From: Vicinamibacteria bacterium
Lineage (GTDB): Bacteria > Acidobacteriota > Vicinamibacteria > Vicinamibacterales > UBA2999
DNA: 23,456 nucleotides
Direction of reading: 5' to 3'
NCBI GenBank assembly: GCA_025938035.1
Contig: JAICQE010000052.1
Location: forward strand, 1-23,456
Shown here: positions 15,914 to 23,232 of the stretch, in pieces
Layout of the letters: each line of letters opens with the position of its first letter
Position numbering within the stretch: position 1 is the stretch's first letter
Notes under the pieces: model-generated
The model's database searches: none
Told to the model about the DNA's origin: nothing
What the model saw: the letters and a program-made list of their open reading frames with translations, nothing else
Program-made: the position numbers and the translations under genes

Positions 15914-16615
15914 ATGAAGCGTGGTCTCCTCAACTCAATCTCGATCGCGTCGGCGCTGATCGTCGTCGCCTGGATCGCATGGGTCGTGCTCTTCCCGCCG
16001 CCACCGGTCGTCGTCGGGGCGACGAGTCTATCGGTTCCCTCACGTCCCGTCTCGATCGAGTCCGCCGTGCAGCAGGGCGCGTCGGATGCACCGGTAGTCG
16101 TGGTGGTCTTTTCAGATTTCCAGTGTCCTTATTGCGCGAGGCTGGCGCAGGGCACGATTCCGCAGCTGCAAAAGCGATACGTCGCCGCCGGGAAAGTGCG
16201 GCTGGTATTCCGTCATCTGCCGTTAACGACCATCCATGCCGATGCCATGCGTGCGGCGCAGGCTGCCGCCTGCGCCGGACGTGCGGGGAAGTTCTGGGAA
16301 ATGCATGACCGCCTGTTCGACGACCGACAGCGGCTGGGCGCGGCTGACATCGCGGCGAAGGCCAGGCGCCTATCGCTCGATGACGGATTCGAACGCTGCC
16401 TGACCGAGGAGACGGCGCGTGAGGAGGTCGAACGCGACATGGCCGAGGCACGGGCGCTGAGCATCGCGGCGACGCCCACCGTGCTCGTCGGACGGCCCGA
16501 TGACAGCGGCAGCGTCCGTGTGACGCATCGATTCGGGGCGATCCCCTTTTCGCAGCTCGCCGCCGCAATCGACGACCTTCTGAGCGGCGCCGCCGCGCAC
16601 AAAACGGGTGCATAG
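15914..16615 (+). CDS. Membrane-anchored DsbA-family thiol-disulfide oxidoreductase
   Basis: A 233-residue protein. Residues 8-27 form an N-terminal membrane anchor or signal; about 45-225 form a thioredoxin-fold domain of the DsbA/DsbG (Thioredoxin_4) type. The active site is FQCPYC (Cys71, Cys74), and the cis-proline loop is TPTV (Pro188). The helical insertion spans about residues 105-180, with an extra pair of cysteines (Cys120, Cys162). CPYC resembles the oxidising dithiols of DsbA more than the isomerase type. ATG at 15914 is preceded by AGGTGA. The gene for an 11-cysteine exported peptide begins 35 bp downstream, so disulfide formation in that peptide is the natural inferred role. Confidence 0.9.
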   Translation: MKRGLLNSISIASALIVVAWIAWVVLFPPPPVVVGATSLSVPSRPVSIESAVQQGASDAPVVVVVFSDFQCPYCARLAQGTIPQLQKRYVAAGKVRLVFRHLPLTTIHADAMRAAQAAACAGRAGKFWEMHDRLFDDRQRLGAADIAAKARRLSLDDGFERCLTEETAREEVERDMAEARALSIAATPTVLVGRPDDSGSVRVTHRFGAIPFSQLAAAIDDLLSGAAAHKTGA

Positions 16616-16640
16616 CCAGTAATCGGAAACCAATATTCCA

Positions 16641-16645
16641 GGAGG
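16641..16645 (+). promoter_or_regulatory. Strong ribosome binding site deciding the peptide start
   Basis: GGAGG ends 5 nt before the ATG at 16651. An out-of-frame ATG at 16646 and an in-frame GTG at 16648 are too close to it. This consensus site is among the best in the window, which fits a highly expressed precursor peptide. Confidence 0.75.
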
Positions 16646-16650
16646 ATGTG

Positions 16651-16917
16651 ATGAGGATTGCAGCGAAATACGTTTCACGGCTTCGACTGTCCCTCGGCGG
16701 ATTGGCGCTGGTGACGCTCTTCGGCTTCAGCGGCAGCGCCGTCAGGGCCTACATGTTTGAGGACTGTATCGAGGAATGTGGACCCTGCGTGGTATGGGCG
16801 CTCAACTGTGATTCGTGCACTGAATACAACGGCGGGTCGTGGTGCGAAGCGTGGGGCGAAGGATGCACCGAGGGCGGTTGCGACTGCGGCGGCGACCCCG
16901 GCTGGTACTGCTGCTAG
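16651..16917 (+). CDS. Secreted cysteine-rich acidic peptide (11 Cys)
   Basis: An 88-residue protein. Residues 1-33 are a classical Sec signal peptide (basic start, hydrophobic LGGLALVTLFGF, SAVRA before the likely cleavage). The predicted mature part, about residues 34-88, has 11 cysteines (39, 43, 46, 53, 56, 65, 72, 77, 79, 87, 88), 11 Asp/Glu, no Lys or Arg, many Gly and Trp, and ends in Cys-Cys. The odd number leaves one free thiol, a dimer, or a modified Cys. Two DsbA-like proteins flank it (15914 and 17779) and a peptidase follows. I recognise no family; disulfide-rich bacteriocins such as fulvocin C are a loose analogy. A metal-binding peptide is another option. A GC-rich hairpin follows at 16957-16988. 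Confidence 0.85.
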   Translation: MRIAAKYVSRLRLSLGGLALVTLFGFSGSAVRAYMFEDCIEECGPCVVWALNCDSCTEYNGGSWCEAWGEGCTEGGCDCGGDPGWYCC

Positions 16918-16956
16918 TCGATCCGCGGCCCTCACGCGAATTGCGGGCGGGTCGCT

Positions 16957-16988
16957 GCGCGTGCGCGCGGCGCGGCCGCCGCACGCGT
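16957..16988 (+). promoter_or_regulatory. GC-rich hairpin after the peptide gene
   Basis: GCGTGCG (16959-16965) pairs with CGCACGC (16980-16986), and GCGGC (16967-16971) with GCCGC (16975-16979); one C is bulged and the loop is 3 nt. A C-G pair and a G-T wobble extend the stem outwards. About 12 perfect pairs of almost pure G and C lie between the peptide stop and the next gene, without a T-run. It could protect the 3' end of the peptide message or attenuate read-through. Confidence 0.55.
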
Positions 16989-17013
16989 CACCACTACACG
17001 TGCAGGAGAAGTG

Positions 17014-17772
17014 ATGCGGACGGCGGCCGCAATGGTTTGTCTCATGGTCGTGGCTGCGATGCCCTCGGGCGCGCAATCCTCTGGCGCCACTGCAGCCGCG
17101 CGGCGACTCGCCGCGGCGCGGGAAGCAATCGGCGGCGGCGGCCGACTGCAGGCGATTACGTCGCTCGTCATCCGCGGCCAGGCCCGGCACCGCAACCAGC
17201 ATTACAAGAAGCGTCCAGGCGCCACGCGCGAGTGGATCGACCGGACGCTCGAGGTGCGCGCTTCATGGCCGGATCACTTCCTCATGATTGGCACGCTCGA
17301 TCTGGCCGGACGACGCGTCGAACACCGCGAGGGCTTTGCGGGCCAGAGCAGCCTGGCGGCAAAGTTCCAGGCCGCCTCGTATTACCAGATCGAATTCGCG
17401 CGGCGGATGTTGCTGCTGCTGCTGCGCACCGACACCGTGTTTCCGCTCACCGCAGTGTCAACCGCAGGACGCTCCGGCGCACTGGAGTTCACGGGCGCAC
17501 ACGAATTCCATGCGCACCTGGAGATCGATCCGCAAACCCGGTTTCCGACGCGATTGCGGTCGCGTCACCGTCGATTCGACGGACAGGGACGCCTTGCCAC
17601 GGGCATGATGCCGTGGTCGGTCGTCACCGTCGAGCGACGTGTCGCCGTCGGCGGGCTCACGGTTCCCGATCGGTTGCGTTACTCGGATGACGAGGGGCAG
17701 ACCCTGGCCATCGAGACCTACAGCTCACTGCAGTTCAACTCACCGTTGACGAGTGCGGATTTCCGGAGGTAA
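17014..17772 (+). CDS. Secreted LolA-like protein of unknown function
   Basis: A 252-residue protein with a signal peptide (residues 1-20, PSGAQ). ATG at 17014 follows AGGAG with 5-nt spacing; the GTG codon just before it is too close. The opening AREAIGGGGRLQAITSLVIRGQA is typical of acidobacterial proteins that share the half-barrel fold of the LolA/LolB lipoprotein carriers. Later segments alternate short beta strands (WIDRTLEVRASWPDHFLMIG, LEIDPQTRFPTRLRSRH), in keeping with that fold. In LolA-type proteins the concave face carries a lipid or hydrophobic cargo. Within this gene group it could bind or escort the exported peptide, which is inference. It ends 6 bp before the next start. Confidence 0.75.
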   Translation: MRTAAAMVCLMVVAAMPSGAQSSGATAAARRLAAAREAIGGGGRLQAITSLVIRGQARHRNQHYKKRPGATREWIDRTLEVRASWPDHFLMIGTLDLAGRRVEHREGFAGQSSLAAKFQAASYYQIEFARRMLLLLLRTDTVFPLTAVSTAGRSGALEFTGAHEFHAHLEIDPQTRFPTRLRSRHRRFDGQGRLATGMMPWSVVTVERRVAVGGLTVPDRLRYSDDEGQTLAIETYSSLQFNSPLTSADFRR

Positions 17773-17778
17773 TTGCCG

Positions 17779-18927
17779 ATGTCTGAACACCAAGCACCCG
17801 GACGAGCGCTGTACGTATTGCTCGTGTGCGGGATCGGCGCCGCAACGTTGTGGCTTGTGGCGATGGTTGCATCCTACGGGGTGGCAACGGCCACGCTTCC
17901 CTTCTGGCTTGCGCCGCACGTGAACACCCTGACGACAACCGCGAGATGGCGCGGTATCCCGGCCGAATTCTTTGAATTCGTCTGGGCGCTGACGGTCATC
18001 GCCGGGGCGATCGCGGCGCTGCGCGGCGATGGCGAACGACGGCGCCAGATCCTCACCGGGCTATTCGTAGGGAGCATTCCCTTGACGGGGCTTGCCCTGT
18101 GGCTGTCGATGCTGCTCCCACGGCCCCTCGCCGCCATGGTCGGCGGCGCGCTCGGGGCGATCGTCGTAGTGGTCAGCGCACACCAGGTACCTGCCCGCTG
18201 GCGGGGCGTTGCAATGGCGATCCGCGCCACACTGACCGCGCCAGCCGCAAGGACTACCGTCCTGGCCGGGCTCGCCGTCACAGTGCTTGCCGGGGAGATG
18301 ATCGGCGCCCGCACCCGCGCGCTGACGCCCGAGCAGGCGAAGGACCAGCTCTTTCGCCGCGGATGGGCGGCCACGCCGGTGACGGCCGCCCAGTTCACGG
18401 CCGACAACGCGATCCGCCTGGTTGTGTTCACTGATTACGAGTGTCCGTTCTGCAGCGCCGCGGTACCGCGCATGGATGAGACGATTGCCACCTTCACGAA
18501 GGATACCGGGCGATCGGTGGACGTCCTCATCAAGGACTACCCGCTCGAGTCCGAGTGCAACCGGGCTCGTTCCGACACTCTTCACTCGGCGGCCTGCGAG
18601 GCCGCCGCAGCCGTGCGGCTCGTACACCGCCAGCGCGGGCCGGATGCGGCCAAGGCCTTCGGCGTCTCGCTCTACGAAAACAACCGCCAGTTGCGGGATG
18701 CGGTCCGCCGCGGCATCGCGGAGCTCGGACTGAGTGCCGAGTACACGCGTGCGTATGCGTCCCTGCTGGACGAAGTCGCCGGCGAGGCTCAGCTCGGCGC
18801 CCGACTCGGAGTGCGGGGCACGCCGTCGTTCTTCATAAACGGCCGGTTGCTGCGCAACTGGCGGCGCCTGGACCTGGCGCTCCGGCTCGAACACGAGCGG
18901 ATGGCGCAGTCGAGTGGACAGCCTTAG
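17779..18927 (+). CDS. Multi-span membrane protein with C-terminal DsbA-like domain
   Basis: A 382-residue protein; GGAGGT at 17765-17770 sits 8 nt before ATG 17779. The N-terminal half has about five hydrophobic segments (approximately 11-33, 62-81, 92-113, 117-135, 158-175). The C-terminal half (about 195-372) is a DsbA/Thioredoxin_4 domain with ECPFC (Cys222, Cys225) and cis-Pro349 in GTPSFF; Cys260 and Cys273 lie in the helical insertion. The architecture recalls VKOR-DsbA fusions, which reoxidise the thioredoxin domain with quinone. However, the membrane part has a single cysteine (Cys17), so the VKOR redox cysteines are absent. It is either a different type of anchor or a degenerate VKOR. 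It lies 3 bp before the M28 gene. Confidence 0.85.
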   Translation: MSEHQAPGRALYVLLVCGIGAATLWLVAMVASYGVATATLPFWLAPHVNTLTTTARWRGIPAEFFEFVWALTVIAGAIAALRGDGERRRQILTGLFVGSIPLTGLALWLSMLLPRPLAAMVGGALGAIVVVVSAHQVPARWRGVAMAIRATLTAPAARTTVLAGLAVTVLAGEMIGARTRALTPEQAKDQLFRRGWAATPVTAAQFTADNAIRLVVFTDYECPFCSAAVPRMDETIATFTKDTGRSVDVLIKDYPLESECNRARSDTLHSAACEAAAAVRLVHRQRGPDAAKAFGVSLYENNRQLRDAVRRGIAELGLSAEYTRAYASLLDEVAGEAQLGARLGVRGTPSFFINGRLLRNWRRLDLALRLEHERMAQSSGQP

Positions 18928-18930
18928 CTC

Positions 18931-20280
18931 ATGACGCACACGTTCGCTGCCCGCCGCCACGTGCACGTCGCCATGATGCTGGCAGCCGTGAGTGTTCCGG
19001 CCGCGAGGGCACAGTCTCCGCCGCCGCCGGCAACGATGGCGCAATCAGTGCGCGGTCACATGGAGTTCCTCGCCAGCGACGCGTTGAACGGACGAGGGAC
19101 CGGCACGCGAGACGAATGGATCGCCGCGACCTACGTCGCCGCGCAGTTGCGCCGATGCGGCGTCGATCCCGCAGGACCTGACGGAGCGTATGTCCAGCTC
19201 GTGGACGCGCCGCCCCGCGCGCTGTCGGCGCCGCCGCGCATCGTGGTCGGCGCGGGCAACACCTATACCCACGGCCGCGAGATCTTCGTGCGGTGGGTCG
19301 GCCGGCCCGGCACTTCCGGCCCGCTCGTCAAATATACGGCCGGGCGAGCGATTCCGCCGCAGGCTGTCGTGTTGACGACCGCGGACTCGGAGCCGCCTCC
19401 AGAGATGCTCGCAGGCGCCGCGGCCATCCTCGTGGACGAGCCCGAGAGGGAACGCGCGCGGTGGCCGCTGCTTCCCAGGTTGCGTATTTCTCTCGCCCTG
19501 ACGCGCGAATGGAGAATCGCGGTGAGCCGCGACGTTTATGCACATCTCTCGAAGCTGCCCGAAGGCACGCCGGTGCGCCTCGAGGCGTCGTTCGAGACCG
19601 CCCGCACATGGAACGTCCTCGGCCAGCTGCGCGGCGCCGCGGAGGGACGCGATCAGACGATTCTCCTGCACGCGCATCTCGATCATCTCGGCAACAGGGG
19701 CACGGGCGCGGACTCCGTCTACAACGGCGCCGACGACGACGCGTCCGGGATCACCGCGGTCCTCGAGCTTGCGTGTGCGCTCGCGGCAATGCCGCGGACC
19801 GAGCGATCCTGGGTGTTCGCATGGTTTGGCGCCGAAGAGACAGGAGGCATCGGATCGCGCCATTTCGCCGAACAGGCGGCCCGACTCGATGGGCTCGTCT
19901 TCAGTCTCGGCTTCGAAATGCTCGGCCGGCCGGATCCGGAGATCGCTCCGCGCGTCGTCTGGCTCACTGGATACGACCGCTCCACGCTCGGCCCCGAGCT
20001 GTTGCGCCTCGGCGCCAATCTGGCGCCCGACCCCCATACTGAACAGCGCTTCTTCTTCCGCTCGGACAATATTCGGCTGGCGCAGCGGGGTGTCGTCGCG
20101 CACGCAGTGGCAAGCTTCGGCCTGCATGCGGACTATCACCAACCGACGGACGAGTTGTCGCAAATCGACGTTCCACATCTCGTCGAGGCGATCCGATCGA
20201 TGATCCTGCCGTTATGGACTCTGGCGAATTCTCGATTCGAGCCAACGTGGCATCCCGGCATGCAGCCGCCGGTGCGATGA
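18931..20280 (+). CDS. Secreted M28 family metallopeptidase
   Basis: A 449-residue exported protein (signal about residues 1-28, PAARAQS). The zinc aminopeptidase core occupies about residues 225-435. Ligands can be placed: HAHLDHL (His249, Asp251), NGADDDASG (Asp269), AEETGG (Glu302-Glu303) and DYHQPTDEL (His403). The fourth position is Glu329 in FEMLGRP rather than the commoner Asp. Residues 40-220 contain the partial protease-associated-like region seen in this family. M28 enzymes remove N-terminal residues from peptides in the periplasm or outside the cell. Its place in the group suggests trimming or breakdown of the cysteine-rich peptide, but a general nutrient role is equally consistent. 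The start has only a weak ribosome binding site, 3 bp after the previous stop. Confidence 0.9.
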   Translation: MTHTFAARRHVHVAMMLAAVSVPAARAQSPPPPATMAQSVRGHMEFLASDALNGRGTGTRDEWIAATYVAAQLRRCGVDPAGPDGAYVQLVDAPPRALSAPPRIVVGAGNTYTHGREIFVRWVGRPGTSGPLVKYTAGRAIPPQAVVLTTADSEPPPEMLAGAAAILVDEPERERARWPLLPRLRISLALTREWRIAVSRDVYAHLSKLPEGTPVRLEASFETARTWNVLGQLRGAAEGRDQTILLHAHLDHLGNRGTGADSVYNGADDDASGITAVLELACALAAMPRTERSWVFAWFGAEETGGIGSRHFAEQAARLDGLVFSLGFEMLGRPDPEIAPRVVWLTGYDRSTLGPELLRLGANLAPDPHTEQRFFFRSDNIRLAQRGVVAHAVASFGLHADYHQPTDELSQIDVPHLVEAIRSMILPLWTLANSRFEPTWHPGMQPPVR

Positions 20281-20298
20281 TAGGGAGGCGCTGACGTG

Positions 20299-21717
20299 AT
20301 GAACGAAGGCGGTTCGCCTGCCCGCCAGTTCTGTTCCTACAATCAGGAGCGCCTCCTGCTCAGTCAGGAGATCGCGCGGACGGCTGGGCGGAGGCCGCGT
20401 CGGCACGATTGGCCGATGGTCTTCCAATTACGTACGCTCGATGCGCGGCTGCTCGAACGGACCGTCAACGAGGTCGTCGCCCGTCACGACGTTTTGCGGA
20501 CCGCGTACGTTCCCGCGTGGTCCGGCGCCTCGGCGGCGCGCCAGTCACAACTGACCCGGTTCGCACGCACACAGCTCTTCACCTGCGGCATGTACGTTGC
20601 GCGCGTGGCCGCCGATGCGCAGGTGCGGCTGGAGCAGCTCGCCGTCAACGGATCCGCGGACGTGGACAACCCCGACATAGACGATCTCATCGATGACTGG
20701 AGCATCGTGCCCCTCGATCCCGGGCGAGCGCCGATCACCCGCGCAGCCGTCGTCTCGGGCGCGGGCAACACGCACTTGCTCCTGTTGCTGTTGTCTCACA
20801 TGGTGTGTGACGGCTGGTCGGTCTCGATATTCTGGCGCGAAATCGAGGACATTTACACCGCCGCCCTGGCAGGCCGGGCGCCCCGGCTACAGGAAGTCGG
20901 CATGCAGCACTCGCAGTTCGCGGCAGAGGAGCATGCCGCGGTCGACCACGGCCTCTTCACCGATTCCGTCGCCTACTGGTCGCGGCAGTGGGCGCAGCTC
21001 GGGCCCGCGCTCGTCCGCCATCGCGAGCTGCCATGCGCGTGTCACGGCGCTTCACCACTGGTGCCACCGGCAATTCGATCAGAACGGGTCGCCCTCGGTG
21101 CCATCATCGCGAACGCGCTGACGCAGATGTGTCGCACGCGGAACCTGACGACGTTTGCCGTCTTCAGATGCGCCGTGGCGATCGTGTTTCACCACCTCAC
21201 GAGCAAGGGGCAGGTGGCATTGTGGAGCAACTTCTTGAATCGCCCGAGCGTGAGCTCGCAGCGCATGATCGGCTGGTGCTCGAACGCCCACGCGCTCATG
21301 ACCGACATCGGTGCGGCTCGAACCTGCGACCATCTGGCGCGGCAAATCGCGGCGCAGATGTCGCAGGCGCATCAGCATCAACGCCTTTCGTTGCCAGCGT
21401 TGTGGCAGATCTTGGGACGCTGCCTCGAAGGGGGTGACACGCGGATCGTGTGCGACGTACAGGGCCGTTTTCGCGCCGGCGGACAGGGCATCATGGTTCC
21501 GATCGGATGGGCCCGGGGGCGCGAATGGACCGACCTCGACGTCCGGCTGCACGAGACTGACGCGGAGGTCGTCGTCACCTACGACAGCAATAGGTACGAT
21601 GCCACGGGCGTGGCCGCGATGGCGCGCGCCATCCACCATACCCTCGCGGCAATGACGGCGGACATGGACTCCCCCATTGACCGCACGCGTGAGGCAATTG
21701 ACGCCGTATCCGCCTGA
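20299..21717 (+). CDS. Stand-alone condensation-domain protein (NRPS C-domain fold)
   Basis: A 472-residue protein without signal peptide or membrane span. It follows the condensation-domain pattern end to end: SYNQERLLL near the start, RTVNEVVARHDVLRTAY, LLLLSHMVCDGWSVSIFWREIEDIY, SNFLNRPSVSSQRMIGWCSNAHAL. The active-site motif HHxxxDG reads SHMVCDG: the catalytic second His (His167) and Asp171 are kept, the first His is Ser. No adenylation or carrier domain is nearby, so it is not part of an NRPS here; free-standing members act as acyl- or aminoacyltransferases or ester-forming enzymes. ATG 20299 is taken; GTG 20296 is equally possible, with GGGAGG at 20283-20288 serving both. Last intact gene of the group, 18 bp after the M28 gene. 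Confidence 0.85.
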   Translation: MNEGGSPARQFCSYNQERLLLSQEIARTAGRRPRRHDWPMVFQLRTLDARLLERTVNEVVARHDVLRTAYVPAWSGASAARQSQLTRFARTQLFTCGMYVARVAADAQVRLEQLAVNGSADVDNPDIDDLIDDWSIVPLDPGRAPITRAAVVSGAGNTHLLLLLLSHMVCDGWSVSIFWREIEDIYTAALAGRAPRLQEVGMQHSQFAAEEHAAVDHGLFTDSVAYWSRQWAQLGPALVRHRELPCACHGASPLVPPAIRSERVALGAIIANALTQMCRTRNLTTFAVFRCAVAIVFHHLTSKGQVALWSNFLNRPSVSSQRMIGWCSNAHALMTDIGAARTCDHLARQIAAQMSQAHQHQRLSLPALWQILGRCLEGGDTRIVCDVQGRFRAGGQGIMVPIGWARGREWTDLDVRLHETDAEVVVTYDSNRYDATGVAAMARAIHHTLAAMTADMDSPIDRTREAIDAVSA

Positions 21718-23001
21718 GTGGCATCGCGCCGGTCGTCCGCCGAAGCCGATGGCCGCACGCTGCGCGTCGCGCTGGTGCAATACGCCTCCCTTCCGGCTCT
21801 GGACGATGGCATAAAAGGGGTGACCGAGGCCCTCAGGGCCCGCGGATACGTGGACGGCGGACCATGGCCACGGCAAACGCCATCGCCAGCGAGGTGACGA
21901 GCAGCGACTTCGATCTGATTATTTCGGCGTCGACGGCGTCGCTCCAGACGATTGCCAACGCAAACCGGTTTGCCACACTGCCACGAAGGCACGTGTTCGG
22001 CCTGACGTCGTATCATCTCGACCATCCTCCCTACATGACAGGCCTGGGCAGCCTGCCTCCGGTCGAGGACGCGTTCCGGCTGGCACGGGAGCTCAAGCCC
22101 GACTTGAAGCGCGTTGGCCTCGTCTGGAACCCGAACGAGGCGAATTCCGTTGCCGCAACCAACCTGGCGCGAAAGGTTTGCGGCGACCTTGCGATTCAAC
22201 TGATCGAAGCGAACGCCGAAAACGCGACGGCGGCCGGTGAGGCCGGCGCGTCGGTGCTGTCACCGGTGGCAGATTCCAGCGGCAATCTTCACGCCGGCCG
22301 ACGTGCTGTTCGACGCGTCCGGCGGGCATGCGAAGGCGCCTGCGGCGGTCTCGATGAAGAAGAAGACCGTCGATCTGATCATCATCGGGACGAACGGGTC
22401 CGGGAAGTCAACGCTGCTCAACGCCGTCGCGGGCTCCTTCAGCCTGACGTCGGGGCCATCAGGCTGGCCGGCCACGCCATCACGAACTGGCCCGAGCACC
22501 GGCGCGCGAAGTACATCGGCCGCGTGGTTCAGAACCCCTTCAGCGGCACGGCGCCGACGATGTCGATTGCGGAGAATCTGGCGCTGGCGTCACGCCGCGG
22601 CAGGCGGCGCGGGATCGGCTGGGCGGTGAACCGGCGCGCTGCCGGCGAGCTCCGCGATCGGATCCGGACGCTGAACATGGGCCTCGAGGATCGCCTCGAC
22701 AACGCGATCGGCAGCCTGTCCGGCGGCCAGCGCCAGGCGCTCACGCTGCTGATGGCGTCGTGGCTCAAACCGGACCTGCTGCTCCTCGACGAACACACCG
22801 CCGCCCTCGATCCGAAGAGCGCCGATCATGTCATCCGCCTCACGCACGACATCACCGAGCGGGACAAGCTCACGGCGCTGATGTGACCCCTTCAATGCAC
22901 AGGCGGTGAATCTCGGCGATCGGATCGTCATGATGCAGGTCCGCCGGCGCGAGCAGCTCGACGCGTCCGTTGCCGAGATGCTCAAGCGCGACTACGTCTG
23001 A
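21718..23001 (+). pseudogene. Remnant of a TrpXYZ-type ABC transporter (binding protein plus ATPase)
   Basis: 21718-21850 encodes a binding-protein N-terminus (LRVALVQYASLPALDDGIKG) without signal peptide. The frame then shifts, and 21864-22262 continues with MATANAIASEV to RVGLVWNPNEANS after a short deletion. The rest of the binding protein, the permease and the ATPase N-terminus are missing. At about 22351 the ATPase resumes in another frame with the P-loop GTNGSGKS (Lys at 22405). A one-base loss in the GGGG at 22455-22460 moves it to the first frame, which holds LSGGQRQ (22716-22736) and LLLLDEHTAALDP. A stop at 22884 follows a lost G. The H-loop reads VTPSM instead of VTHSM. After another frameshift the C-terminus (RRREQLDASVAEML) ends at 23001, with about 24 residues deleted. 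Clearly non-functional. Confidence 0.85.
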
Positions 23002-23183
23002 GGCAGACGGCCGCGGACAGGCTTCCGTGCGGTTGACATCGCGTCGGCCCTTGTGGTTTTCTGTGATCGTCGTGAAAGTCACCTTCGTCCCGGTCTATTC
23101 GGAACCGCTGGCGCGACTCGCCGGCATCTGGACCGGTGTACGCAGGTGATGTAAAGCCCGGCACTTTTTCCAACGTTTCAACC
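23002..23183. other. Intergenic gap without a recognisable gene
   Basis: Short open frames occur on the plus strand (one reads VIVVKVTFVPVYSEPLARLAGIW, ending at 23149) but none has a ribosome binding site or a known pattern. The gap lies between the ABC remnant and the terminator and may contain more decayed sequence. Confidence 0.4.
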
Positions 23184-23226
23184 AAGGGCCATCACCTTCA
23201 CCGAGGTGATGGCCCTTTTTCTTTTT
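23184..23226 (+). terminator. Intrinsic terminator with 14-bp perfect stem
   Basis: AAGGGCCATCACCT (23184-23197) pairs perfectly with AGGTGATGGCCCTT (23204-23217) across a six-base loop TCACCG. A T-run (TTTTT C TTTTT, up to 23226) follows. It is the strongest rho-independent terminator in the window. It lies upstream of the ORF at 23233, so it closes transcription from the ABC remnant or acts as a leader attenuator for the ORF. Confidence 0.85.
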
Positions 23227-23232
23227 GCTGCG

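Noticed and set aside
15745..15933. Minus-strand 62-codon open frame before the DsbA-like gene
   Set aside because: No ribosome binding site, no recognised homologue, and part of it translates a degenerate repeat.
21715..21720. TGA readthrough or selenocysteine linking the condensation protein to the in-frame binding-protein fragment
   Set aside because: No stem-loop typical of selenocysteine insertion is apparent, the C-domain is complete before the stop, and the downstream fragment is decayed.
21864..22886. Single 340-codon open frame joining a binding-protein fragment to an ABC ATPase
   Set aside because: The middle 60 or so codons are out of frame relative to both homologous parts, and the P-loop lies in another frame. 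It is a chance opening in a pseudogene, not a fusion protein.
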